A stretch of DNA of 6,015 nt from an uncultured Roseovarius sp. (GTDB taxonomy: Bacteria; Pseudomonadota; Alphaproteobacteria; Rhodobacterales; Rhodobacteraceae): positions 1 to 6,015 of the forward strand of contig CAKSUL010000080.1 in NCBI GenBank assembly GCA_934501475.1, read 5' to 3'. A program made the translations under genes and the position numbers. A model generated the notes under the pieces. The model searched no databases, was not told where the DNA came from, and saw only the letters and a program-made list of their open reading frames with translations. Each line of letters begins with the position of its first letter. Position 1 is the stretch's first letter. This document shows, in pieces, positions 1 to 6,015 of the stretch.

Positions 1-57
1 GGTCCGACTACCTAGGTTCGCAAGGTCCGAAACAACCCCCTTTCAGGAGATTCCGCC

Positions 58-378
58 ATGGCCACCGTTGCCGTTACCGATCAGACCTTCGACGCCGAAG
101 TGAAAAATTCAGACATTCCCGTCGTTGTCGACTTCTGGGCGGAATGGTGTGGCCCCTGCAAGCAGATCGGCCCCGCTCTGGAAGAGCTGGCCGCCGAGAT
201 GAGCGGCAAGGTCAAGATCGTCAAGGTGGACGTTGACAGCAACCCGAATTCCGCCGCCGCCATGGGCGTGCGCGGCATTCCCGCATTGTTCATCTTCAAG
301 GATGGCGAAGTGGTCTCGAACCGCGCGGGCGCGGCCCCCAAGGCCGCATTGCAAAGCTGGATCGAAGACGCGATTTAA
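58..378 (+). CDS. trxA: Thioredoxin (TrxA)
   Basis: This is a cytosolic thioredoxin of 106 residues, the normal length for a single-domain TrxA. It reduces protein disulfides and is itself recycled by thioredoxin reductase. The sequence shows the active site WCGPC at residues 30-34 (redox cysteines C31 and C34), the buried aspartate D25 in VVDFWA, and the cis-proline P75 in GIPALFIF. There is no signal peptide or membrane segment, so it acts in the cytoplasm. The ATG start is supported by an AGGAGA ribosome binding site at 45-50, seven bases upstream. A strong terminator at 403-430 ends its transcript before hslV, so it is probably transcribed alone or as the last gene of an operon entering from the left. 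From memory, addB-addA often precede trxA in Rhodobacterales, but those genes are not visible here. Function is assigned with high certainty. Confidence 0.97.
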   Translation: MATVAVTDQTFDAEVKNSDIPVVVDFWAEWCGPCKQIGPALEELAAEMSGKVKIVKVDVDSNPNSAAAMGVRGIPALFIFKDGEVVSNRAGAAPKAALQSWIEDAI

Positions 379-402
379 GGCATGGCATATCAGGCGATGC
401 AG

Positions 403-430
403 AAAAGGGCGCCACTTTGGTGCCCTTTTT
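403..430 (+). terminator. Intrinsic terminator after trxA
   Basis: A 12-bp stem pairs 403-414 (AAAAGGGCGCCA) with 418-429 (TGGTGCCCTTTT) around a 3-base loop. There is one G-U wobble, and the 3' side runs into a five-T tract ending at 430. It lies 24 bases past the trxA stop codon and ends 20 bases before the hslV start codon. Because the stem begins with four A's and ends with T's, it could also work on the opposite strand. Confidence 0.87.
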
Positions 431-449
431 CAAAAACGAAGGGCGCATA

Positions 450-1007
450 ATGGCACATGATCAATTTCCCGGCTGGCACGGCACCACGATCATCGGCGTG
501 AAGAAGAACGGTGAAGTGGTCATTGCGGGCGATGGTCAGGTCAGCCTGGGCCAGACCGTCATCAAGGGCAGCGCGCGCAAGGTGCGCCGCCTGTCCCCCG
601 GCGGGTTCGACATCGTTGCCGGGTTTGCCGGGTCAACCGCCGATGCGTTTACCCTGCTTGAGCGGCTTGAGGCCAAGCTGGAGGCGGCACCGGGCCAGTT
701 GCAGCGCGCCAGCGTCGAACTGGCCAAGGACTGGCGCACCGACAAATACCTGCAAAAGCTGGAGGCGATGCTGATCGTCACCGACGGATCGCAGATGTAT
801 GTGATCACCGGCGCGGGCGATGTTCTGGAACCCGAACATGACGTCGCGGCCATCGGATCGGGCGGGAATTACGCGCTGGCCGCTGCACGGGGCATGATGG
901 ACAGCGACCGCAACGCCGAACAGATCGCGCGCGCCGCCATGGCGATTGCCGCCGATATCTGCGTTTATACCAACGGCAATCTGACGGTGGAAAAGATCGG
1001 CGGTTAG
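450..1007 (+). CDS. hslV: ATP-dependent protease peptidase subunit HslV
   Basis: HslV is the proteolytic subunit of the HslVU (ClpQY) complex, an N-terminal-threonine hydrolase related to proteasome beta subunits. It forms the double hexameric chamber that HslU feeds with unfolded protein in the cytoplasm. The protein is 185 residues. An 11-residue propeptide ([11 protein letters not shown]) precedes the catalytic threonine T12, which becomes residue 1 after self-cleavage. D28 (in AGDGQ) and K44 (in KVRRL) correspond to D17 and K33 of the mature enzyme, and GSGG at 136-139 is also conserved. The ATG at 450 has a GAAGGG ribosome binding site at 438-443 with a 6-base spacer. An in-frame TTG at 417 sits in the terminator loop and has no ribosome binding site, so I rejected it. 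The gene is followed 63 bases later by hslU, its obligate partner, and the two are probably cotranscribed. Confidence 0.97.
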   Translation: MAHDQFPGWHGTTIIGVKKNGEVVIAGDGQVSLGQTVIKGSARKVRRLSPGGFDIVAGFAGSTADAFTLLERLEAKLEAAPGQLQRASVELAKDWRTDKYLQKLEAMLIVTDGSQMYVITGAGDVLEPEHDVAAIGSGGNYALAAARGMMDSDRNAEQIARAAMAIAADICVYTNGNLTVEKIGG

Positions 1008-1070
1008 CCCCATTTTGCCCCGCGCCCCAACAGCCACCGCCGCCGCGACAACACTGGACAAGGACCTGAT

Positions 1071-2378
1071 ATGACTGACCTCACCCCGCGCGAAATCGTG
1101 TCCGAACTGGACCGGTTCATCATCGGCCAGAGCGATGCCAAACGCGCCGTCGCCGTCGCCCTGCGCAACCGGTGGCGTCGCAAGCAACTGGCCGCCGATC
1201 TGCGCGATGAGGTCTATCCAAAGAACATCCTGATGATCGGCCCCACCGGCGTCGGCAAGACCGAGATCAGCCGCCGTCTGGCGAAACTGGCGCGCGCGCC
1301 GTTTCTCAAGGTCGAGGCGACCAAATTCACTGAAGTGGGCTATGTCGGGCGCGACGTCGAGCAGATCATCCGCGATCTGGTGGATTCCGCGATTTCCATG
1401 ACCCGTGACGACATGCGCGAAGCGGTCAAGGCCAACGCCCACGCCGCCGCCGAAGAGCGCGTGATCACCGCCATCGCCGGTGAGGATGCACGCGAAGGCA
1501 CGCGCGATCTGTTCCGCAAGAAGCTGAAATCGGGCGAGCTGGACGATACCATCATCGAGCTTGAGCTTGCGGACAACTCGAGCCCGATGGGCATGCTGGA
1601 TATTCCGGGGCAGCCGGGTAGCCAGATGGGGATGATGAATCTGGGCGATATCTTTGGCAAGGCGTTTGGCGGCCGCAAGGTGCGCCGCAAGTTGAGCGTC
1701 GCGGAAAGCTATGAGATCCTGATCAGCGAAGAGGCCGACAAGCTGTTGGATGATGAGGCCGTGACCCGCGCCGCCATCGAGGCGGTCGAGCAGAACGGCA
1801 TCGTGTTTCTGGATGAGATCGACAAGGTTTGCGCGCGCTCGGATGCGCGCGGCGCCGATGTCAGCCGCGAAGGCGTGCAGCGCGATTTGCTGCCGCTGAT
1901 CGAGGGCACGACCGTGTCGACCAAATATGGCGCGGTGAAGACCGACCATATCCTGTTCATCGCCTCGGGCGCGTTCCACATCGCCAAACCGTCCGACCTG
2001 CTGCCTGAATTGCAGGGGCGTCTGCCGATCCGGGTTGAGTTGCGCGCGCTGACCGAACAGGATTTCGTGCGTATCCTGACCGAAACCGACAATGCCCTGA
2101 CCCTGCAATATACCGCGCTGATGAACACCGAACAGGTCACCGTCGAATTCACGCCTGACGGTATCGCCGCCCTGGCGCATATCGCCGCCGAGGTGAATCA
2201 ATCCATCGAGAATATCGGCGCGCGTCGCCTTTATACGGTGATGGAGCGGGTGTTCGAGGAACTCAGCTATACCGCGCCGGACCGCGCCGGTGAATTGGTG
2301 ATCGTGGACGGCGATTTTGTCGATGCCAATCTGGGTGAGTTGATGAAATCCACCGATCTCAGCCGCTATGTTCTGTGA
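1071..2378 (+). CDS. hslU: ATP-dependent protease ATPase subunit HslU
   Basis: HslU (ClpY) is the AAA+ unfoldase that recognises, unfolds and threads substrates into HslV. The protein is 435 residues, close to the E. coli length of 443. Motifs in order are: Walker A GPTGVGKT at 57-64; the pore loop GYVG at 90-93; an intermediate (I) domain at roughly 110-240, with a Met/Gly-rich stretch at 172-200; Walker B IVFLDE at 244-249; the arginine finger R317 in LQGRLP; and the sensor-2 arginine R386 in GARRL. The C-terminal LSRYVL resembles the E. coli tail LSRFIL, which inserts between HslV subunits to activate them. The ATG start has an AAGGA ribosome binding site at 1060-1064, six bases upstream. 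No truncation or missing catalytic residue is seen. Pairing with hslV makes the assignment essentially certain. Confidence 0.98.
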   Translation: MTDLTPREIVSELDRFIIGQSDAKRAVAVALRNRWRRKQLAADLRDEVYPKNILMIGPTGVGKTEISRRLAKLARAPFLKVEATKFTEVGYVGRDVEQIIRDLVDSAISMTRDDMREAVKANAHAAAEERVITAIAGEDAREGTRDLFRKKLKSGELDDTIIELELADNSSPMGMLDIPGQPGSQMGMMNLGDIFGKAFGGRKVRRKLSVAESYEILISEEADKLLDDEAVTRAAIEAVEQNGIVFLDEIDKVCARSDARGADVSREGVQRDLLPLIEGTTVSTKYGAVKTDHILFIASGAFHIAKPSDLLPELQGRLPIRVELRALTEQDFVRILTETDNALTLQYTALMNTEQVTVEFTPDGIAALAHIAAEVNQSIENIGARRLYTVMERVFEELSYTAPDRAGELVIVDGDFVDANLGELMKSTDLSRYVL

Positions 2379-2388
2379 CCTGTGTTGC

Positions 2389-2407
2389 CCGCGCCGCCAG
2401 CGGCGGG
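2389..2407 (+). terminator. Possible weak terminator or hairpin after hslU
   Basis: A GC-rich hairpin starts 11 bases past the hslU stop codon. GCCG at 2393-2396 pairs with CGGC at 2401-2404 around a CCAG loop, and three more G-C pairs extend it past one bulged G at 2391. No T-tract follows directly; the nearest pyrimidine-rich stretch is at 2430-2443. It could be a weak or Rho-assisted terminator, an mRNA 3'-end stabiliser, or chance in GC-rich DNA. Confidence 0.3.
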
Positions 2408-2459
2408 TGAAACGGACAGGCCGCTAAGGTTCATCTTTCTTTTGTGCCGGTTTCAGGCC

Positions 2460-2465
2460 AAAGGA
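2460..2465 (+). promoter_or_regulatory. Ribosome binding site that decides the transporter start
   Basis: AAAGGA precedes two adjacent ATG codons at 2468 and 2471. The spacer is 2 bases to the first and 5 bases to the second, which favours initiation at 2471. The in-frame GTG at 2444 lies upstream of this site and has no ribosome binding site of its own. Confidence 0.65.
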
Positions 2466-2470
2466 AAATG

Positions 2471-3691
2471 ATGAGCACCCTTTCCTTTCTTCGTTCAAAC
2501 GCGCGGTGGCTGAGCGCCGGAATGCTGCTGACCTTTCTCAGCAGTTTCGGGCAGACGTTTTTCATTTCGATCTTTGCCGGTGAAATCCGCGAGGGATTCG
2601 GGCTGAGCCACGGGCAATGGGGCGGCATCTATACGCTGGGCACCACCGCCTCGGCGATCGTCATGGTCTGGGCGGGCGGTCTGACCGATATATTTCGGGT
2701 GCGTGTCCTGGGCGCAATCGTTCTGATGCTGCTGACGCTGGCCTGCCTGTCGATGGCGTTCAATCCCGTGTGGTGGCTGTTGCCGCTGGTGATCTTTGCG
2801 CTGCGTTTCAGCGGGCAGGGCATGGCCAGCCATCTGGCGGTGGTGGCGATGGCGCGCTGGTTCATCGCCACGCGCGGCAAGGCGCTGTCGATTGCCACAG
2901 TGGGATTCGCCCTTGGAGAGGCGACATTGCCGCTGATCTTCGTGTCGCTGATGATCACGATCGAGTGGCATCTGCTGTGGGTGCTGGCCGGAGCGGTCGC
3001 GATGGCCGGTATTCCGATCCTGCTGTTGCTGCTGCGTCAGGAACGCACGCCGCAATCCCTTGCCCAATCGGGTCAGAGCCTGGGGATGAAGGGGCGCAAC
3101 TGGACCCGCAATCAGACCTTCCGGCATTGGCTGTTCTGGTTCATGGTTCCCGCGCTTCTGGGGACGGCGGCGTTCAACACCGCGTTCTTTTTCCATCAGG
3201 TGCATTTCGCTGAGGTGAAATCCGTCAGCCATATCGAGCTGGTGGCCTATTTCCCGTTCTATACCGGGGTCAGCATTGCCGCGATGATGCTGAGCGGCTG
3301 GATCCTGGACCGGATTGGCACCGCGCGGATAATCCCCTATATGCAATTGCCGATGGTCGTGGCCTATCTGATGTTCGCCCTTGCGCAGGGGCATCCGGGG
3401 CTGATGGTGGGGTTCCTGTTTCTGGGGCTGAATACCGGGCTGAACACCACGTTACCGTCGGCGTTCTGGGCGGAATTCTATGGCACGCGCCATATCGGCT
3501 CGATCAAGGCGATGGCGGCGGCGGTCATGGTTCTGGGATCGGCCATCGGGCCGGGAATCACCGGGCTGGGGATTGATCTGGGCGTGGGTATCGAGGCGCA
3601 ATATATCGGCGTCGCGGTGTTTTTCCTGTTTTCCACCGTGATGATGACAATCGGAATCCTGCGCGCGCGCCCGCTACTTGGGCCGGCGTAG
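2471..3691 (+). CDS. Major facilitator superfamily (MFS) transporter, substrate unknown
   Basis: This is an inner-membrane secondary transporter of 406 residues with about 12 hydrophobic helices in two halves. Helices lie near 13-35, 50-70, 78-97, 101-125, 138-160, 165-188, 219-241, 257-280, 288-306, 309-330, 345-367 and 376-397. The central cytoplasmic loop is at about 189-218. The loop after helix 2 carries the MFS motif A-like GGLTDIFRVR (69-78), and its counterpart in the second half is GWILDRIGTAR (276-286). The stretch AEFYGTRHIGSIKA in the C-terminal half resembles MFS members related to monocarboxylate or oxalate/formate carriers, but this does not identify a substrate. The start at 2471 is chosen from ribosome binding site spacing; 2468 (407 residues) or GTG 2444 (415 residues) are alternatives. 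The gene lies 92 bases after hslU, possibly as the tail of that operon, and overlaps the convergent smr gene by 18 bases. No drug or metal specificity should be inferred. Confidence 0.9.
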   Translation: MSTLSFLRSNARWLSAGMLLTFLSSFGQTFFISIFAGEIREGFGLSHGQWGGIYTLGTTASAIVMVWAGGLTDIFRVRVLGAIVLMLLTLACLSMAFNPVWWLLPLVIFALRFSGQGMASHLAVVAMARWFIATRGKALSIATVGFALGEATLPLIFVSLMITIEWHLLWVLAGAVAMAGIPILLLLLRQERTPQSLAQSGQSLGMKGRNWTRNQTFRHWLFWFMVPALLGTAAFNTAFFFHQVHFAEVKSVSHIELVAYFPFYTGVSIAAMMLSGWILDRIGTARIIPYMQLPMVVAYLMFALAQGHPGLMVGFLFLGLNTGLNTTLPSAFWAEFYGTRHIGSIKAMAAAVMVLGSAIGPGITGLGIDLGVGIEAQYIGVAVFFLFSTVMMTIGILRARPLLGPA

Positions 3692-4276
3692 ATAGACGTA
3701 ATAGGCCCCGCCGCCGCCGTGACGGCCATGCGCCTCGCTGACTTGCATGACCATCTGCGTCATGGGCGGCAGAGACAGCCAATGCGGCACGTTATGGCGC
3801 AGCACACCCTGGCGCACCGGGATCGGGCCATCATCATCGCTGCGCTTGCCCTTGCCGGTGATCACCAGGATCAGGCGCTTGCCCTGGCCATAGGATCGCA
3901 TGACAAAGGCGCTGAGCGCGGTATGCGCGCGATCCACGGTCATGCCATGCAGGTCGATGCGCCCCTCGGGTTTCATCTTGCCGCGCTTGAGTTTGCCATG
4001 GGCCTTCTTGTCCATCCTGACGGGCAGGGCCGCCATCCGGTCGGTCAGCCCAGGCAGCAAATCATGGCCACGGCGGGGATGCCCCGCCTTTTGCCCGACG
4101 CTGAATTGCGGGATCCGGTCGGGGGCCGGTTGCGCCGGTTTGCCCGGTTTCGGCAGGATTTTGGGCGGCGCAAAACAGGCGGGGGCCGTGGGGCGCGCCG
4201 GGGTCAGGCGTTCGGCCGTGTCGGTCACGCGTCTCCACAGCTCCAACTCATCCTCTCGCAGGTGCCGCCGTCTCAT
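3674..4276 (-). CDS. Smr-domain protein (MutS C-terminal-like domain)
   Basis: The protein is 200 residues with a C-terminal Smr domain at about 106-197. The domain shows the hallmark DLHG (108-111, followed by MTVDRAHTAL), the second signature TGKG (140-143) and a closing glycine-rich segment, GRHGGGGAYYVYLRR. Smr domains bind nucleic acid, and some are nicking endonucleases or cleave RNA (for example E. coli SmrB on collided ribosomes). Which activity applies here cannot be read from sequence. Residues about 25-60 are rich in proline and alanine and look disordered; residues 85-105 are strongly basic. The ATG at 4276 overlaps the mltA stop codon (ATGA) and has a GAGGGG ribosome binding site at 4282-4287 with a 5-base spacer. 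A GTG at 4282 would overlap that site and is less likely. This is the last gene of the timA-mltA-smr operon, and its stop codon lies inside the transporter gene. Confidence 0.92.
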   Translation of the reverse strand: MRRRHLREDELELWRRVTDTAERLTPARPTAPACFAPPKILPKPGKPAQPAPDRIPQFSVGQKAGHPRRGHDLLPGLTDRMAALPVRMDKKAHGKLKRGKMKPEGRIDLHGMTVDRAHTALSAFVMRSYGQGKRLILVITGKGKRSDDDGPIPVRQGVLRHNVPHWLSLPPMTQMVMQVSEAHGRHGGGGAYYVYLRRPK

Positions 4277-5310
4277 TCCCACCCCTCAGGCGCGAGGGCA
4301 AAGGCGCGCTGGATCGGCATCAGCACGGCCATGCGCCCCGGATCGCGCAGCCGTCCGGCCGCACGGCCCGCATCGTCACCCGTGCCAAAGAAAATATCCG
4401 CGCGCTGCGCACCCTTGATCGCCGATCCGGTATCCTGCGCCACCATCAGACGATGCATCGGCCCGTTGCCGCCCTTTTCAATCCAGACCGGCGCGCCCAG
4501 CGGCGTATATTTGGGATCGACCGCAACCGTGCGCTTATCGGTGATCGAGCGATTCATCGCACCCAGCGGGCCCTTGTCGCTGGGCACGTTGCTCAGCTTG
4601 CGGAAAAACACATAGGACGGGTTGTGGTGCAGCAGTTCCAGCCCCTCGACCGGATTGCGGCGGACCCAGTTCTTGATCACCTGCGCCGACACCTGATGCA
4701 CGCTATAGACGCCACGCCGCACCAGCTCGGCCCCGATCGAGCGGTATGTATGCCCGTTTGAGCCACCATAGCCGACGCGCAGCATCTGACCATCGGGCAG
4801 GCGGATGCGCCCCGAACCCTGGATTTGCAGGAAAAACAGCTCGACCGGATCATCGACCCAGGCAATCTCCAGCCCCTTGTCCTGCATATAGGGGCCGGTC
4901 TCGATCTCTTCGCGGGTCAGCCAGGGATCGACCTCCTTGGAAATGCTCGGCTCTTGGTAGAGGGGATATCTGAAGCGCGGTGACGGAGTCAGCGCGCCGT
5001 TCAGTTCCGGCTCGAAATAACCGGTGAACAGCCCGCCGCTACCGTCGCTGATGATGACGGGGCGGAACAACAGCTCGAAAAACGGTTTGGCTTTGGGGGT
5101 CTGCTGTGCCAGGGCGCATATGGATTTCCAGTCCGGGTCCTTCATGTCGGTGCATGTGTTCAGAAAGACCCTGAGTGCGCTGTCGTGATCGTCACTGTCC
5201 CAACCATCGAGATCCTTGAAATCGACAATGGTATAGGTGATCTCAGCATCCGAGGCGCCACCCGCAAAGGGAAGCGCCAAGAGTATCGCAACACAAAATG
5301 CCCGGATCAT
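4273..5310 (-). CDS. mltA: Membrane-bound lytic murein transglycosylase A family protein (MltA)
   Basis: MltA cleaves the MurNAc-GlcNAc bond of peptidoglycan in the periplasm, leaving 1,6-anhydro-MurNAc ends, and serves in wall turnover. The protein is 345 residues. An N-terminal signal peptide (about 1-19 or 1-22) has R3, a hydrophobic run and small residues GGAS at the end. The MltA core domain follows, with FTGYFEP (95-101) and FFLQIQGSGRI (159-169). The C-terminal 3D domain has its three named aspartates: D265 in VAVDPKYTPLG, D293 in AQDTG and D304 in RADIF. There is no lipobox cysteine at the cleavage region, so unlike E. coli MltA it appears soluble rather than lipid-anchored. The ATG at 5310 overlaps the timA stop codon (ATGA) and its ribosome binding site is weak, suggesting translational coupling. 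An upstream start at 5334 would put charged residues before the signal peptide and is less likely. Confidence 0.95.
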   Translation of the reverse strand: MIRAFCVAILLALPFAGGASDAEITYTIVDFKDLDGWDSDDHDSALRVFLNTCTDMKDPDWKSICALAQQTPKAKPFFELLFRPVIISDGSGGLFTGYFEPELNGALTPSPRFRYPLYQEPSISKEVDPWLTREEIETGPYMQDKGLEIAWVDDPVELFFLQIQGSGRIRLPDGQMLRVGYGGSNGHTYRSIGAELVRRGVYSVHQVSAQVIKNWVRRNPVEGLELLHHNPSYVFFRKLSNVPSDKGPLGAMNRSITDKRTVAVDPKYTPLGAPVWIEKGGNGPMHRLMVAQDTGSAIKGAQRADIFFGTGDDAGRAAGRLRDPGRMAVLMPIQRAFALAPEGWE

Positions 5311-5963
5311 TCGCCCGTGGCGACAAGCCGCCAATTGGGGTCGGGCGCGCCCATCACGCGCTCGAACGTCCAGACGTCGCGCTGACGCTTTGATTTGCCC
5401 GGCTCGCCTTCGACGATCTCGCCATCCTTGTTGCGCACGACGGAAACCAGTTCACCGATAAACCGCACGGTCACCGCACCGACCTTGGTTGCGGGATCGA
5501 AGGTGGCATCGGTCAGCGCAATCTCACGCACGCCGAAAAATTCGGATTCGATGGTCAGGCCCTGTTCTTCGCGCATCTTCACCACTTCGGCAAAGCTGTC
5601 ATGGACCTCGTCTGAGAGAAAGCCCGCGATATCGGCCATATTGCCGTTTTCGAACCCCATGAGGATCATCTCATAGGCCCCGCGCGCGCCTTGCAGGAAT
5701 TCACCCACGGCAAAGGACGGCTCGGCGCGCTTCATCTCGGCCAGGGCGGCGGCGGCGTCTGAATCTTCGGCGACATGATCGATGATATCGTGATCCGGCC
5801 CGCCTTCGATCACCTCGAGTTTGCGCCGCCGGTCTGCCACGCTGGTTGTGGCGGGGCGTGGTGCCTCAAACCCTTCACGGCTTCCCAGAACGCTTTTGAG
5901 GCGCAGGATCAGAAAAACAGCGATGCCAGCAAGTACCAGAAGCTGTATCAATGGCGAGTTCAT
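5307..5963 (-). CDS. timA: Tim44/TimA-family membrane-anchored protein
   Basis: The protein is 218 residues with one N-terminal membrane helix (about 5-21, PLIQLLVLAGIAVFLIL). A positively charged, polar linker follows (about 22-75), then a C-terminal Tim44-like domain (about 76-217), recognisable by FLQGARGAYEMI, the segment EFFGVREIALTDATFD, and the C-terminal VWTFERVMG...PNWRLVATGE. The family is related to mitochondrial Tim44, which ties Hsp70 to the inner-membrane import channel. In alphaproteobacteria TimA is a membrane-associated protein of unclear role, so 'adaptor' is an inference from the family. The ATG at 5963 is preferred over the GTG at 5969 because GAGG at 5969-5972 is a ribosome binding site with a 5-base spacer to the ATG, and the GTG overlaps it. 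It is the first visible gene of the operon with mltA and smr, and its stop overlaps the mltA start by 4 bases. Confidence 0.93.
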   Translation of the reverse strand: MNSPLIQLLVLAGIAVFLILRLKSVLGSREGFEAPRPATTSVADRRRKLEVIEGGPDHDIIDHVAEDSDAAAALAEMKRAEPSFAVGEFLQGARGAYEMILMGFENGNMADIAGFLSDEVHDSFAEVVKMREEQGLTIESEFFGVREIALTDATFDPATKVGAVTVRFIGELVSVVRNKDGEIVEGEPGKSKRQRDVWTFERVMGAPDPNWRLVATGE

Positions 5964-6015
5964 GGGCACCTCATTCAGGGCGAAACGTGGAAGTTGACGC
6001 GTTATGTTCTTATGT
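5964..6015. promoter_or_regulatory. Upstream region of timA, possible divergent promoter area
   Basis: No gene is visible in these 52 bases. On the minus strand CATAAC (6006-6001) matches four of six bases of a -10 box, and its -35 would lie beyond the window. On the plus strand TTGACG (5994-5999) resembles a -35 box whose -10 would also fall outside. The region is AT-richer than its surroundings, as expected for a promoter. Both calls are weak because the window ends here. Confidence 0.3.

Noticed and set aside
1..15. End of an upstream gene (frame 1 reads GPTT then TAG at 13-15)
   Set aside because: Only four codons are visible and they match nothing I can identify. An addA end is plausible from remembered gene order but not supported by the sequence.
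1..30. Direct repeat GGTCCGA at 1-7 and 24-30
   Set aside because: Seven bases twice, with no further copy or symmetry, is compatible with chance in GC-rich DNA.
315..343. Heat-shock-like promoter CTCGAA-N15-CCCCAAGG inside the 3' end of trxA
   Set aside because: The -10 part matches the sigma-32 consensus poorly, and such GC-rich matches are frequent in coding DNA. It also lies inside conserved codons.
417..449. TTG at 417 as the hslV start
   Set aside because: It lies in the loop of the trxA terminator and lacks a ribosome binding site, while ATG 450 has GAAGGG at the right distance and gives a conserved-looking N-terminus.
633..2201. A 522-codon open frame on the minus strand across hslV and hslU
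   Set aside because: It is antisense to two intact, highly conserved genes. Its protein is rich in His, Gln, Arg, Gly and Asp with no recognisable motif, as expected for an antisense reading of GC-rich coding DNA.
2495..3394. A 299-codon open frame on the minus strand inside the transporter gene
   Set aside because: Composition is dominated by His, Gln, Arg and Pro, which is the antisense image of hydrophobic codons. It has no ribosome binding site and no domain.
3661..3670. Alternating GC run (GC)5 next to the smr stop as a Z-DNA or regulatory element
   Set aside because: Similar GCGCGC runs occur elsewhere in the window inside coding sequence and follow from Arg/Ala codons.
3719..4615. 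A 298-codon open frame on the plus strand over smr and mltA
   Set aside because: Both minus-strand genes are well supported by domains and ATGA overlaps. This frame has no recognisable feature.
5960..5974. Tiny upstream frame (ATG AGG TGC CCA TGA) on the minus strand overlapping the timA start
   Set aside because: Only four codons, formed by the ribosome binding site itself, with no ribosome binding site of its own; probably chance.

Overview
This window looks like ordinary core chromosome from a GC-rich alphaproteobacterium, most likely of the Rhodobacterales/Roseobacter type. The signs are a Tim44-family protein (TimA), an HslV with an 11-residue propeptide ahead of its catalytic threonine, and G/C-biased third codon positions in every gene. 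I see no insertion sequence, phage gene, CRISPR array, tRNA or rRNA. The assignment to Rhodobacterales rests on protein character and remembered gene order, not on a search.

Layout. Positions 1-57 are the leader of trxA. The plus strand then carries trxA (58-378), a strong intrinsic terminator (403-430), hslV (450-1007), hslU (1071-2378) and a 12-helix major facilitator transporter (2471-3691). The minus strand carries a tight three-gene operon, read from the right edge inward: timA (5963-5307), mltA (5310-4273) and an Smr-domain gene (4276-3674). Each junction in that operon is a 4-base ATGA overlap. The transporter and the Smr gene converge and overlap by 18 bases at their 3' ends. The last 52 bases (5964-6015) are the start of an intergenic region upstream of timA. 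No gap exceeds about 95 bases.

How the genes fit together. Thioredoxin supplies cytosolic thiol reduction. HslV and HslU form the bacterial proteasome-like ATP-dependent protease, and all catalytic and ATPase motifs are intact. TimA (membrane-anchored, Tim44-like) and MltA (periplasmic lytic transglycosylase) suggest an envelope-related operon, with an Smr-domain protein as the third member. The transporter's substrate cannot be told from sequence.

I did not find a convincing new biological system. The points most worth a second look are the missing space for an hslVU promoter behind the trxA terminator, the double ATGA coupling in timA-mltA-smr, and an MltA that lacks the lipoprotein cysteine known from the Escherichia coli enzyme.
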